Assembly: GCF_012927455.1 (NCBI RefSeq)
Contig: NZ_JABBPE010000010.1
Span: 1-64,000 of the forward strand
Reading direction: 5' to 3'
Origin: Polaromonas sp.
Lineage (GTDB): Bacteria; Pseudomonadota; Gammaproteobacteria; Burkholderiales; Burkholderiaceae_C
Length of the DNA stretch: 64,000 nucleotides
The position numbers and the translations under genes are program-made. The notes beneath the pieces are model-generated. The model was given only the letters and a program-made list of their open reading frames with translations. It did not search any database and was not told the origin of the DNA. This document shows, in pieces, positions 17,924-28,301 of this stretch (position 1 is its first letter; each line of letters starts with the position of its first letter).

Positions 17924-18880
17924 TCAGTCGGCTGCACCTGAGAAATTACTACCGTTCGCGCCCAAACACGCTGCATCAAAGTTAAAACTGACGATAGGGG
18001 CCGTGAAATCGTCAAAGGATGCACCTAGCGCAATTTCACCCTCCTGTAGCAACAGGCACTCTTGCCGGCGCAAGGCCACAATGACCGGGTTGTCAGAAAA
18101 ACGTACCCAAGTGCCGTAACTGCTGACATCTTCCAGATAATATTTGCCCGCCCGCCACGAAATTTTGGAATGCCAGCGGGAAACCCGAGGGTCCTGCACC
18201 ACAAATTGCGACGCTTTATCGCGACCCAGGAATATCGGTAGCCGGTCAGATGTATACACAGCGTAGCTGTCCAGCCATGAGAGGCGAATGGTTGCGGGCG
18301 GTGCAGCCGGCGTGGCAACCGGCAATGGTGTGAGGCTGGCGGGTTGAGTTAGAAACGCTGACATGATGTCTGATTGCCACTCGATCCGGTGTACAACGCA
18401 GGCTTCACTGCGGCCGCGAATGTCCATCGCGCCCAGACAGCGAAACCGCACCATGCTGTCGTAACCGAGCTCGCGGATGACCGAGTCTGTGGCAAGAATC
18501 TGCTCGGGGCCGGACAGGTCACTCAGACGGGAGGCTACATTGACGGCATCGCCAAAACAATCGCCATCCTGTTCGACGATGTCACCACGGGCCATGCCGA
18601 CCTGAAGCCGCATTTTCAGTTGCTCGGGCCAGTTGCGAATGCGGTCTTGGTGCACCCGCTGCATTTCAGTCACGGCTTCAATCGCGCTAAGGTTCTTGGT
18701 AAACACCATCAGTACCCCGTCACCCAAGTTTTTTACCACGCGTCCATCGCGCGCTTTGCACACTTCGCCTATCCACTGAGTTAACCGCGTGATGGCTTGG
18801 GTTGCCTTGGCGTTGCCCAATGACTCAAACACGCCGGTGCTTCCAGTCAGATCGGCAAAAACCACAGTAAGTTCTAACAT
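17924..18880 (-). CDS. class III adenylate/guanylate cyclase domain protein with C-terminal FHA domain
   Basis: The 318-residue protein has an N-terminal cyclase homology domain (about 1-165). The first metal motif is FADLTGSTGVF, NLGDGVLMVF holds the second metal Asp, and DAVNVASRLSDL is the conserved NxxxR helix. A linker of about 40 residues with Ala/Pro leads to an FHA domain (about 210-290) with LGRDKASQFVV, SRWHSKI and SYGTWV. FHA domains bind phosphothreonine peptides, so cyclase output may respond to Ser/Thr phosphorylation. Whether the product is cAMP or another cyclic nucleotide cannot be told. Both flanking genes are decayed. Confidence 0.88.
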   Translation of the reverse strand: MLELTVVFADLTGSTGVFESLGNAKATQAITRLTQWIGEVCKARDGRVVKNLGDGVLMVFTKNLSAIEAVTEMQRVHQDRIRNWPEQLKMRLQVGMARGDIVEQDGDCFGDAVNVASRLSDLSGPEQILATDSVIRELGYDSMVRFRCLGAMDIRGRSEACVVHRIEWQSDIMSAFLTQPASLTPLPVATPAAPPATIRLSWLDSYAVYTSDRLPIFLGRDKASQFVVQDPRVSRWHSKISWRAGKYYLEDVSSYGTWVRFSDNPVIVALRRQECLLLQEGEIALGASFDDFTAPIVSFNFDAACLGANGSNFSGAAD

Positions 18881-18996
18881 GTCGTGATTCTGCTAATGAT
18901 TTGTAATTATTTAAATTAATTAAAACACATAGATACAAAAAATGTTGCACATCCAATGTGACTTGGCCGCGGCCAAAAACTCCCGTTAGATGCTTG

Positions 18997-19635
18997 TTAG
19001 GTGGCAGGTAGCTGGAATTTATCGCCTTGAATTCGAGAAATTCGTCGAATCCGTAAATACCGCTTTCCCGCCCGTTGCCTGACTGACACCGTACAGCCCG
19101 CTACCAAGGCCCGGGTGATTTTCAGCGTAATCTGACTGAACAGAAAATTCAATGGAGTGATGCAGCCCACCACCCCGATGGGATCGCGCAGCATTAGCAA
19201 ACTGCTGACCTTTTTCTCCCACTCAAAAGCGCGCGCTACCTTTGCAAAGTTGCACCAATGCCAAGCCGGCCCGCCGACCTGCACGGCCCGCGCTATTTTA
19301 AAAGGCATGCCGACCTCGCGGGAAATTGTAAGCTTCAACTTTTCGGATCGCCCCTCGATCCCAGCGGCGATCGTGCCAAGGTGGCCCGCGCGGGTTTCCA
19401 GAGGTGGCGTGGACCAGCTGTCAAATGCCGTGCGGGCTGCCAGCACCGCGGCTTTGGCCTCTGGCACCATGCCAGAGGGCACCGTCGCTACCAATGCTTC
19501 GGTGTTGAAGTCGTAGACCGGCAGGGTTTCGCTGGAGCGGGCCTTGACCCATTGGCCGTTGATGTAACGCACTGGATACGTGGCGAGGGCGGCAGTCATG
19601 GCGGAGTTGGTCATGTCGGGCGTCGTTCCAACCAA
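18997..19635 (-). pseudogene. aldehyde dehydrogenase, N-terminal fragment
   Basis: The frame reads YINGQWVKARSSETLPVYDF and DPIGVVGCITPLNF, then QITLKITRALVAGCTV. This is the N-terminal NAD-binding part of an aldehyde dehydrogenase, where the family has ITPWNFP; here Trp has become Leu. After about residue 185 the similarity ends in unrelated sequence. The catalytic Cys and Glu regions (a further 300 residues) are missing, so it cannot be active. Starts at 19635 or 19614 are both possible. Confidence 0.8.
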
Positions 19636-19970
19636 TGCACAATTGCAAAAATCAGGGGTTTTCCTCGGGGGATCAGATTTCTGGCTGCATGTTTCACTAA
19701 TTTAGGGCGGGACCAAAGGGCTGACGGTAAATAGCATTTAAAACCTGAAGTTGCTTCACATTTCGTTACTAAGTAAATGCATTATTTGTTGTTCTAAGTC
19801 AAAAAATTTGGGTAAGACCGATTGCATCCAACGCAAGTGAGTATTAATCTAACAGAACACACAGAAATGACACAAAAGTGTGTGAATATTGACAAACGAT
19901 TTCGCCGCTATCTTGCATTGCTAATCGAGCCATACCTAATGCGGCAAGCTTGACAGAAAGTTTCCACACC
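19636..19970. other. AT-richer intergenic region
   Basis: This stretch is clearly lower in GC than its surroundings, with runs such as AAAAAATTTGGG and ATTATTTGTTGTT. I see no gene, RNA or repeat in it. It probably holds the promoter of the small gene starting at 19971; a TTGACA at about 19891 is a possible -35, without a clear -10. Confidence 0.4.
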
Positions 19971-20312
19971 ATGCGCTGGTTAAAACCAAATTTAAGAAGC
20001 AGCTTTATGGCCTTCCTGGGTCAAGGTCCCGTAACGCCTTCGACGATGGACGACCGCACCGAAATCATTCGCGAATTCATCCTGGACGAATTGGGTGAAT
20101 TTGGCGAAAAACACTTTCCAAATATTGGACGTCGCGTGCGCTATGCCCAGGACGTCGTGAGTCTGTGGTACGCCCGCGGCGACGTGATGGCGGTGCTTTC
20201 GGCGGTACACGGAGAAACCATTGCCCGCGAAAAAGTAGATCGCATCACCGACCAGTTCAGGGGACTGCTGCCGCGTGGCCTGAGTTCAAGGCCCAGTCCG
20301 CTGAGCACTTGA
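19971..20312 (+). CDS. hypothetical protein
   Basis: A 113-residue cytoplasmic protein from ATG 19971 (a TTG seven codons upstream is also open). No family is recognised. The middle is a charged, probably helical block (TEIIREFILDELGEFGEKHFPNI, RRVRYAQDVVSLWYARGD) that looks folded and under constraint. The last 15 residues are Pro/Ser-rich. A good terminator follows on the same strand, which supports it as a real transcribed unit. Confidence 0.7.
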   Translation: MRWLKPNLRSSFMAFLGQGPVTPSTMDDRTEIIREFILDELGEFGEKHFPNIGRRVRYAQDVVSLWYARGDVMAVLSAVHGETIAREKVDRITDQFRGLLPRGLSSRPSPLST

Positions 20313-20352
20313 TCGCCCTCAGCCTTCAAGCCCTTTATTCAACCCCCTCCAT

Positions 20353-20378
20353 CAACCAGCTGCGTGCTGGTTTTTCTT
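20353..20378 (+). terminator. rho-independent terminator
   Basis: AACCAGC / GCTGGTT form a 7-bp stem with a 4-base loop, followed by TTTTTCTTT. It lies 40 bp past the small hypothetical gene and faces the convergent ldcA gene. Confidence 0.75.
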
Positions 20379-20407
20379 TGGCCAGTCGCAGCTGTTGCGC
20401 CGGCGTG

Positions 20408-21355
20408 CTATGGATGACCCCACAGCAAAAAGGCATCTCTGCCCTCCACGGCCAAGGTGATTTGGCGCCCTACCGGCAGCAGCACCTTGGTGGCGACATG
20501 GCCAAACGGCAGTCCGGTCAGCACGCGCGCCTTGATCTGGCTCTGCAGCCACGCAACCACCGTGGGCAGCTTGAAGCCCTTGTCGTGCGGCACTGCCTTG
20601 AAGCCAGTGAACTGCCCGAAAATAACGGCCTTTTGTTGCGCCAGCACCCCCGCATGCAGCAGTTGCGTGAGCATGCGTTCCACCCGGTAAGGGTGCTCGC
20701 CAATATCCTCAAGAAACAAAATACCGCCTGGGACAACGGGCAGATAAGGCGTGCCGACCAGCGACGACAGCATGGCCAGATTGCCGCCCCACAGCACTGC
20801 GTTCTTGATGTTGAATTGGCCTGCAGCGCCCGTTGCACTTGCACCGTCAGCTATTAAAGTGATAGCGTGCTTGGGAAGCTTCCAGCCCGTTCCCTCGCCC
20901 TGCCCGGTGATCAGGTCGTCAAAGCAGGCTTCCATGATGTCGTCGGGCGCAGCCGCGGTCCCAAAGTCGCAACCCAGCGCGGGACCGGCCCAGGTTACAG
21001 CGCCGGTCTTGGCCAGCACAGCCATCTGAAACGCCGTGAAGTCGCTCAAACCCACAAAATGCGTGCCCTTGCCAATGCTTTTGGCCACGGCTTTGTAGTT
21101 GATGCCTGGCAGGATGCGCGACAGGCCGTAGCCGCCTCGCGAAACAAGCGCGACATCGGCGCCACTGGCCGCTGCGCGGTGAATGGCGGCCAGCCGGGTG
21201 GCGTCGTCGCCGGCAAAGCGCTGGTGACTCGCCAGTGCGTCGGCGTCAACTTCGACCTCGTAACCCAGGGTCTGCAGGCGTTTCACGCCGCGTTTGAAGC
21301 TGGCTTTGTCGCGCACCGCGCTGGAGGGTGAGTAGATATAGATATGTTTTTTCAC
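20408..21355 (-). CDS. ldcA: LD-carboxypeptidase (S66 family)
   Basis: LdcA removes the terminal D-Ala from recycled tetrapeptides of peptidoglycan in the cytoplasm. The protein has IYSPSSAV at the N-terminus, SRGGYGLSRILP, the nucleophile Ser in FVGLSDFTAF, and WGGNLAMLSSLVGTPYLP leading to the C-terminal catalytic domain. I start it at GTG 21355 (VKKHIYIYSPS); the longer TTG start adds non-conserved residues. The segment encoding KHAITLIADGAS (around 20850-20878) contains a partial copy of the dispersed palindromic repeat, inserted in frame in a surface-loop region. Confidence 0.9.
   Translation of the reverse strand: MKKHIYIYSPSSAVRDKASFKRGVKRLQTLGYEVEVDADALASHQRFAGDDATRLAAIHRAAASGADVALVSRGGYGLSRILPGINYKAVAKSIGKGTHFVGLSDFTAFQMAVLAKTGAVTWAGPALGCDFGTAAAPDDIMEACFDDLITGQGEGTGWKLPKHAITLIADGASATGAAGQFNIKNAVLWGGNLAMLSSLVGTPYLPVVPGGILFLEDIGEHPYRVERMLTQLLHAGVLAQQKAVIFGQFTGFKAVPHDKGFKLPTVVAWLQSQIKARVLTGLPFGHVATKVLLPVGRQITLAVEGRDAFLLWGHP
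20850..20878 (+). repeat. partial copy of dispersed repeat inside ldcA
   Basis: GCTATTAAAGTGATAGC followed by GTGCTTGGG matches the first half of the repeat family. It is read through in frame by ldcA on the opposite strand. Confidence 0.55.
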
Positions 21356-21413
21356 GGGGTCCAGTATCCCATTGCCGGCGCAGCGCAGGTCCGGCAACCG
21401 ACTCCAGTTGTTT

Positions 21414-23133
<1,720 letters not shown>

Positions 23134-23134
23134 C

Positions 23135-23788
23135 TCAGGCCTCCCGAGAATTTGCAGGGCTGGCGCCCAGGCGCAGGCGGTCCATCCAGTCGCCCAGTGC
23201 CTGCTCGTTTTCACCGCCCTGCGCATACAGCGCCCGCATCGCCGCATGCGCTTCCGGCCGATGCTGGTTGAGCTTGACCTTGCACTGCAACTCAAGCAAC
23301 TTCAGCTCAAAGGCGACGATGCCGTTCATCATCTTGTGCTGGTAGTCCTCGCCCAACCCGCGCCACTGGTTGGCGTACGCCGGGTCATGGTCGGCAATCA
23401 GGTGTTTGAGCAGGTGGTCCTTGTCGTCGAAATGCTCGAGCAGGCGAGCCTCGACGGTGCAATGGACAGTGATGTAGTTCCAGGTCGGAACACGGGCCAA
23501 ATCGGGGTACACGCGAGGCGTCATGTAGGCGTGCGGACCCATGAAAGTCACGACTGCTTTCGGCCTGGCCTGAAGATAATGCCAGTGTGGATTGGCTTTT
23601 GCAACGTGGCCCAGCAAGACGAATGGTGCTTCCTGGCCAGCTTGAGGGAACTGCTCAAGGTGTAGTGGCAAATGGGTCACATAGGGCAGGCCGGCATCGT
23701 CGGTGCTGATCAGGCTGGCAAAAGGGTAGGCTTCCATCAGCGCGGCCGCCTGACCGGCGTCGCCCTTGAATTGTGGGGGGAGGTACAT
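23135..23788 (-). CDS. paiB: PaiB-like FMN-binding negative transcriptional regulator
   Basis: The 217-residue protein starts at ATG 23788 (MYLPPQFKGD) after GGGAGG. It matches the PaiB/FMN-binding split-barrel family: MYxPxxF N-terminus, YPFASLIST, THLPLHLEQ, HVAKANPHW, VVTFMGPHAYMTPRVYP and VPTWNYITVHC. In Bacillus, PaiB was named as a negative regulator of sporulation and degradative enzymes; in proteobacteria it is more likely a flavin-dependent protein of unknown substrate. It forms a probable pair with the small membrane protein downstream. Confidence 0.9.
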   Translation of the reverse strand: MYLPPQFKGDAGQAAALMEAYPFASLISTDDAGLPYVTHLPLHLEQFPQAGQEAPFVLLGHVAKANPHWHYLQARPKAVVTFMGPHAYMTPRVYPDLARVPTWNYITVHCTVEARLLEHFDDKDHLLKHLIADHDPAYANQWRGLGEDYQHKMMNGIVAFELKLLELQCKVKLNQHRPEAHAAMRALYAQGGENEQALGDWMDRLRLGASPANSREA

Positions 23789-23865
23789 GCCCTGAAGTAT
23801 GGCCGAAGGCGCAGTTGAACGCCTGGCCGAACGGCCGTCATTGATGCCCCGATGCCGCCCCGTCA

Positions 23866-24825
23866 TCAAAGCCCGTCCAGAAAAGCAACCAGAAGCTCAT
23901 TGACCGCCGCAGCGCGTTCGCGCTGTATCCAGTGCCCCGCGCCATCGAGAATGTGGCAGCCGCGCAAGCCGGGCAGCGTCGTGGGGAAGTGTTCGATCTG
24001 CGAACGCGAGCTGGGGAACTTGAGCACGTCGTCGCACGCGCCGGCAATGTATAGCGACGGCTGCGGGATGCTCGCGCCGCGCCATGGAACCAGCAATTGC
24101 GTCGACAGCGCCATGCTGCGGTACCAGTTCAAGCCACCCCGAAAGCCGGTGCGACTGAACTCGCGGGCCACATAGGAGAGGTCTTCACGGTCCAGCCACG
24201 CGGGCAGCACGTCGGGCTCGACGGTGTTGTCCAGAAAGCCGGCGTCGGGCGGCAGCACCCCGGCGACTACCCGGCCGGGTCCGTCGCCGGACATGCTGAA
24301 GCCCAACCGCCGCAAGGTCGCCTCGGGGTCTGCGCCCAGTTCAGATTCTGCGACGCCCGGCGTCTGGAAATACTGCATGTAGAACGTTCGGATGCCCTGC
24401 TTTTCCAGCGCGTCGAGCAGGTTGACACCCGATGGCGGCGAAAAAGGAACGCTCAGGCCGACCACCGCCCGAAAAATATCCGGCCGAAGCAGCCCGGCAG
24501 ACCACGCCACCGGGGCACCCCAATCGTGGCCGACGATAACGGCCTGCGTCTCGCCCAGCGCGTGGACCAGTTCCGTCATGTCGCCGACGTGGTGCAGCAT
24601 GGTGTAAGACGCCACGTCGAGGGGCGCGTCGGTGCCGCCGTAGCCGCGCATGTCGGGCGCCACCGCCCGGTAGCCAGCGCTGGCCAGGGCGGCCAACTGG
24701 TGTCGCCAGGAACACCACGATTCTGGAAAACCATGGCACAGCAGCACCAGCGGTCCACGGCCCTGCACGGCCACCCGCATGTGAATGCCATTGAGCGGCA
24801 GGGTTTGCAGCGTCACCTCGTTCAT
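23866..24825 (-). CDS. alpha/beta hydrolase, epoxide hydrolase-like
   Basis: The 319-residue protein has HGFPESW (31-37, oxyanion hole), nucleophile Asp101 in GHDWGAPVAW, and the catalytic His in AGHWIQRE near the C-terminus. HGxP plus Asp nucleophile and a long cap domain fit soluble epoxide hydrolases, which add water to epoxides through a covalent ester. The start ATG 24825 overlaps the TGA of the upstream FAD monooxygenase gene (TGATG), so the two are translationally coupled. An oxygenase that makes an epoxide and a hydrolase that opens it would form a logical pair; the substrate is unknown. Confidence 0.88.
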   Translation of the reverse strand: MNEVTLQTLPLNGIHMRVAVQGRGPLVLLCHGFPESWCSWRHQLAALASAGYRAVAPDMRGYGGTDAPLDVASYTMLHHVGDMTELVHALGETQAVIVGHDWGAPVAWSAGLLRPDIFRAVVGLSVPFSPPSGVNLLDALEKQGIRTFYMQYFQTPGVAESELGADPEATLRRLGFSMSGDGPGRVVAGVLPPDAGFLDNTVEPDVLPAWLDREDLSYVAREFSRTGFRGGLNWYRSMALSTQLLVPWRGASIPQPSLYIAGACDDVLKFPSSRSQIEHFPTTLPGLRGCHILDGAGHWIQRERAAAVNELLVAFLDGL

Positions 24826-26237
24826 CAGATGGCGGCTAAAAGTCTGGGCAGGTTGGCCGCCGCAGCGCCTGCCTTGGCGCCACTCTCCTTGATCCGCACG
24901 AACTTGGCGGAGTCGTCTGCTTTCACACCGCGCATCATCGCCGTCACGCTGTTCAGGCGGAACTGCGACAGCCACGTGTGTACCCCGGGGTGCTGTCGCC
25001 AGCGCGCAGTGTTGGCCAGGGTCACGGCCCACATGGTCAGCCAGTCGGCTGGCGCCTCCGGGCTGGGTACCACGGTACACAAGGCGTTCATGGCGTCCTG
25101 GTCGCCGAGGTGGCATTCGACATAAGCGGTCAGCGCCGCGCTGAAAAGCGGCTGGTACCAGCGCACCATCAGCAGGTTGATATGGTCACCATCGAACACC
25201 GGCAAGGCCGGTGGTGGCTTCACAATGGCGCCTGCACTGCAATCGATGTAGAGCGTGTCAGGGTCCGCCGGCACCTTGCCCTGGGCCAGCACGATCTGCA
25301 TTGGCTCAATCGCTTTGACGTGGCCCATCCGCACGACGTCTTCAATGCGTCGGAGCTGCGCCAGTTCTGCCTGCGACACCACGGCGCAGCGGTAGGTGGT
25401 GGGCTCCACCGAACGGTCGATGCGCATCAGCGAGCCACGCTCCTCCAGCCTGCTGAACAAGTCGGTCAGCGACGTGGCCTCGGCGATGGACTCGAATTGG
25501 CCGATGGTGCTGCCGATGGTCCGATCAAAATCGTCGGCACCGGGCTGGTTGTTCGCGCGGTCCATCAGCCAGGCGTCGCGCGGCATGATCCAGCGGGTGC
25601 GATGCGGCGGCACTCCGTTCTGGATCAGCCACAAAACAGCGTCCATGCCGGTCTTGCCGGATCCGACCACGGTGTAGCATGCATAGGGACGGCCGATATG
25701 GGGTATCTGGTTCACCGGTACGCAGCTTATCCCCGGGGCGACGGCGTATTTCGGCGGGTGGGTTGACGGTACTGCCGTTCGGGCGTGCGTGGCATTGACC
25801 ACCTTGCGGCGCACCGTCACCTGCTGGCGCTCCCCGCTGGTGAGTGACTGGACCTGATGCGATCCGTGTGCTCCCTTGCTGTACTTGGACATCGGCAACC
25901 ACTGCACCCGCCCGGAGGGAAAAAAATGCTGTTGCATCACCTGGTCGAAGTAGGCCAGCACCTCGACACCCGAGGCAAGGCCGTAAAGCCCCTCATTCAG
26001 ACCGGTCTGGTCTTTGGCCCAGTTGCTCAATTCTCGCGAGGCCACACCATAGAACGCCGAAGGCTGGTGCAGCCGCACGAACGGGTAGGCGTCGTTCCAG
26101 TGACCGCCGGGGCGGTGGTGGCGGTCCACCATCAACACTGTGGCGTCGGCGTTCTCGGTGAGGAGCGTGTCGACAAAGGCCATGGCGGTGGCCCCGGCGC
26201 AAACGACGAGGTAGTCGGTTTCAAGGGAGGTGTTCAT
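24825..26237 (-). CDS. FAD/NAD(P)-binding monooxygenase-like oxidoreductase
   Basis: A 470-residue flavoprotein-like sequence. The first dinucleotide fold is DYLVVCAGATAMAFVD; it lacks the first glycine of GxGxxG (Cys instead). A conserved GGHWNDAYPFVRLHQPSAFYG follows, which I recall from a group of putative flavin monooxygenases. The second Rossmann motif VVGSGKTGMDA (about 197) is intact and would bind NADPH. The altered FAD motif may lower cofactor affinity. It is the first gene of a coupled pair with the epoxide-hydrolase-like gene. Confidence 0.78.
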   Translation of the reverse strand: MNTSLETDYLVVCAGATAMAFVDTLLTENADATVLMVDRHHRPGGHWNDAYPFVRLHQPSAFYGVASRELSNWAKDQTGLNEGLYGLASGVEVLAYFDQVMQQHFFPSGRVQWLPMSKYSKGAHGSHQVQSLTSGERQQVTVRRKVVNATHARTAVPSTHPPKYAVAPGISCVPVNQIPHIGRPYACYTVVGSGKTGMDAVLWLIQNGVPPHRTRWIMPRDAWLMDRANNQPGADDFDRTIGSTIGQFESIAEATSLTDLFSRLEERGSLMRIDRSVEPTTYRCAVVSQAELAQLRRIEDVVRMGHVKAIEPMQIVLAQGKVPADPDTLYIDCSAGAIVKPPPALPVFDGDHINLLMVRWYQPLFSAALTAYVECHLGDQDAMNALCTVVPSPEAPADWLTMWAVTLANTARWRQHPGVHTWLSQFRLNSVTAMMRGVKADDSAKFVRIKESGAKAGAAAANLPRLLAAI

Positions 26238-26312
26238 GTTGCTTCCGTTGGTTGGGGGTTGGGGGTGCGCAGTGCAGGCAGTCGAAGATATGGACCATCG
26301 CGAGCGTGTCGG

Positions 26313-26810
26313 TCAGCAGGTTGCCGGGTGCCCGGCCTTGCCTGCCGGCCAGCGCTGCAGCTTGCTGCGTGCGCCGTTGGTGGCGGGGTTCATCAGGGTG
26401 TCGTGCTCGGCCCGCTTGGCGCACAGCTCGATGACGTAGCCGCTGGGGTCGCGAAAATAGATCGAATCGACCATGCCGTGGTTCGACGGAACCCGTGTTT
26501 CTATGCCCGCGGCCTGGCCTTTCGTCAGCATGGGCGGCAAGGCTTCGGCCCCCACCTCCAGCGCGATATGCAGGTCGAAGTCGTGCTGGCGCTTGAACTC
26601 GAAGGGCATGTCGGTGGTTTCAAAAAACGCCAGGTGCGAGGCGTCCTCCATGCGGTAGAAGGTGTGCAGCGTGTGCGTACCGCGCCCGGTTTTGGTTTCA
26701 CCAAGTTCCAGCGTACTGACCAGTGGCAGGCCGAGGAAGTCTTCATAGAAGCAGCGCGTCTCTTCCGAGTCACGGCAGCGGTAGGCGTTGTGGTGCAGTT
26801 TGCGGATCAT
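26313..26810 (-). CDS. VOC (glyoxalase/bleomycin resistance/extradiol dioxygenase) family protein
   Basis: The 165-residue protein from ATG 26810 (MIRKLHHNAYRCRD) has two beta-alpha-beta-beta-beta modules. Likely metal ligands are His6 in LHHNAY, His-x in DFDLHIALEV and Glu in GYVIELCAKR. HNAYRCRDSEETRCFYEDFLGLPLV is typical of small VOC proteins that act as lyases or isomerases on ring-cleavage or dicarbonyl products. The last 25 residues are Lys/Arg-rich. It belongs to the same minus-strand block as the monooxygenase and cupin genes. Confidence 0.85.
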   Translation of the reverse strand: MIRKLHHNAYRCRDSEETRCFYEDFLGLPLVSTLELGETKTGRGTHTLHTFYRMEDASHLAFFETTDMPFEFKRQHDFDLHIALEVGAEALPPMLTKGQAAGIETRVPSNHGMVDSIYFRDPSGYVIELCAKRAEHDTLMNPATNGARSKLQRWPAGKAGHPATC

Positions 26811-26820
26811 GGTTAGCCTC

Positions 26821-27003
26821 TCAGTCCTTCGAAAGCCGCGTCCTTCTGGGCGCGACAAAGTAAGTGTAGAAACCTTCATTGACCTGGTCCCAGGTCGGCC
26901 GGGCCTTCATGGTGGCAATCCAGCGCGACAGATTCTTCCACTGCGCGTAGTCAAGGCGGGCGACCTCGCCGGCCGACAACATGTCGACCCGCCATTCAGA
27001 GGT
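26821..27003 (-). pseudogene. glutathione S-transferase, C-terminal remnant
   Basis: The frame encodes EWRVDMLSAGEVARLDYAQ and RWIATMKARPTWDQVNEGFY before its stop. This matches the last helices of glutathione S-transferases (RWLxxMxARPxWxxVNE). The N-terminal thioredoxin fold and most of the C-terminal domain are absent. Upstream, the open frame runs into a copy of the dispersed repeat (27005-27064), which may mark the deletion point. Confidence 0.75.
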
Positions 27004-27004
27004 C

Positions 27005-27064
27005 GCTATAGATTTAGTAGCTTCTTGCGCACGTCTTGATTGGGCTGGAGGCCTTTTTGACTTA
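27005..27064 (+). repeat. copy of dispersed ~60-bp repeat at a gene truncation
   Basis: GCTATAGATTTAGTAGC leads into TTCTTGCGCACGT, TTGATTGGGCTGGAGGC and TTTTTGACTT. It lies exactly where the GST remnant loses similarity. Confidence 0.8.
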
Positions 27065-27136
27065 AATAAACTACTCAGCATCCCAAGTCGGCGCGCAGGC
27101 CAGGCGTTCGGGCGAGTCCAACTGTCGTTTCCAGGA

Positions 27137-27583
27137 TCATCCCGGCTCGGCGATAGTCAAGCCATGTTGCCTGGCAACAGCCACCAACTTTTCAATATCG
27201 GGTTGCTCGGGGGCGATCTCGCGGTCCAGCTCGGCAAACATGCTCGATGCACCGAGTCGCGAGGTCATCGAAACCATCGCGGCGCCACCCTGACGAAAGC
27301 GAAACGCGTGCATCGTGCCCGCAGGCAAATGCACCAGCGTGCCGGTGAGCGCTGTCTGGTCTGCGCCGTCGATGCTGAAATCGACCTCGCCCCGGGCCAC
27401 GAAGAACGATTCGTCCCACGGGTGGCTGTGCGGCACCGGGCCGCTGCCTTCAGGTCCTTCCTGCAGAAAGATTTCATAGCCACCCGTCGCCGCCCCCGAG
27501 GCCAGCACCGTGATGTGCTCGCCGACGACGTTCAAGGGACGGGGATAGTCTTTAGGCGCGACGACAAAGGCTTTTGTGGTCAT
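27137..27583 (-). CDS. cupin domain-containing protein
   Basis: The 148-residue protein is a single-domain cupin. The metal motif is PHSHPWDESFFVARGEVDF (His, His and Glu of cupin motif 1), and motif 2 is HLPAGTMHAFRF (His). GGGAG lies 7 bases before the ATG. Small cupins of this kind act as dioxygenases, isomerases or sensor domains; the substrate is not deducible. It lies between catabolic-type genes and is probably part of the same pathway block. Confidence 0.88.
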   Translation of the reverse strand: MTTKAFVVAPKDYPRPLNVVGEHITVLASGAATGGYEIFLQEGPEGSGPVPHSHPWDESFFVARGEVDFSIDGADQTALTGTLVHLPAGTMHAFRFRQGGAAMVSMTSRLGASSMFAELDREIAPEQPDIEKLVAVARQHGLTIAEPG

Positions 27584-27831
27584 GGAATTTCTCCCTGGGT
27601 TGGATTGAAAGTTGGAAAGAGTTGTCGCGCGATGCTTTCAATGCGTCGCGACAGGAGGTATGGTGGCCGCGTTCATCGAACCCCGAATCGGCGACACCGG
27701 CTGATGCACACTCTGCACCAGGAAGTCCGATAGCCGGCTTGTCCCGATTGACGGGGTCACACGGACACCCGGCATGACCACTGCCTGCCCTGCCCCGTCT
27801 GGTCTGTAGGTAGGCGGTGCGGGGCTCGAAC

Positions 27832-28125
27832 TCAGCCCTTCGCACTGACCACAAACGATTCGCGCACGGGCGGGCCGGCCAGCAGCGGGACGATCTTGGC
27901 CAGTTGCTGCGAAACGTAGCCACTGGCCTCGCTGGCCTTCTGGTCGGCCTCGGTCTCCCACAAGGTCACCGAGATGCCTTTTCCCGTCACGGGGTCGGTC
28001 AGCAGCATGGCATCCTTGAAGCCCTTTTGGTTTTTGGCCGCCGGGATGATCGAGTCGCGATAGACGGTGGCGGCTTCATCGATCTTGCCTGGCTGTGCGT
28101 GGACAGTTATGACTCGTGCAAACAT
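27832..28125 (-). CDS. antibiotic biosynthesis monooxygenase (ABM) domain protein
   Basis: A 97-residue ferredoxin-like protein with the ABM signature: MFARVITVHAQPGKIDEAATVY, LLTDPVTGKGISVTLWETEAD, ending VVSAKG. These dimeric proteins include cofactor-free oxygenases that act on aromatic polyketide-like quinols, but many are of unknown function. AAGGAG precedes the ATG well. It is 250 bp upstream of the cupin gene on the same strand. Confidence 0.88.
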   Translation of the reverse strand: MFARVITVHAQPGKIDEAATVYRDSIIPAAKNQKGFKDAMLLTDPVTGKGISVTLWETEADQKASEASGYVSQQLAKIVPLLAGPPVRESFVVSAKG

Positions 28126-28301
28126 GGGATGTCTCCTTGTTGATGCGCGTGGAATTTCACAGCGCGCATCAGACTTTGCGCGGCCAGCGTCCCGTCGTCC
28201 ATCAGTGGCACTAAAAAGTTATAAAAATCTTCGATGGACCCATCGCGCTCTGGAGCGCCCAGCGCAGGCGCGCCAGGCCGCAGGGCTGATGCGACAACGC
28301 G

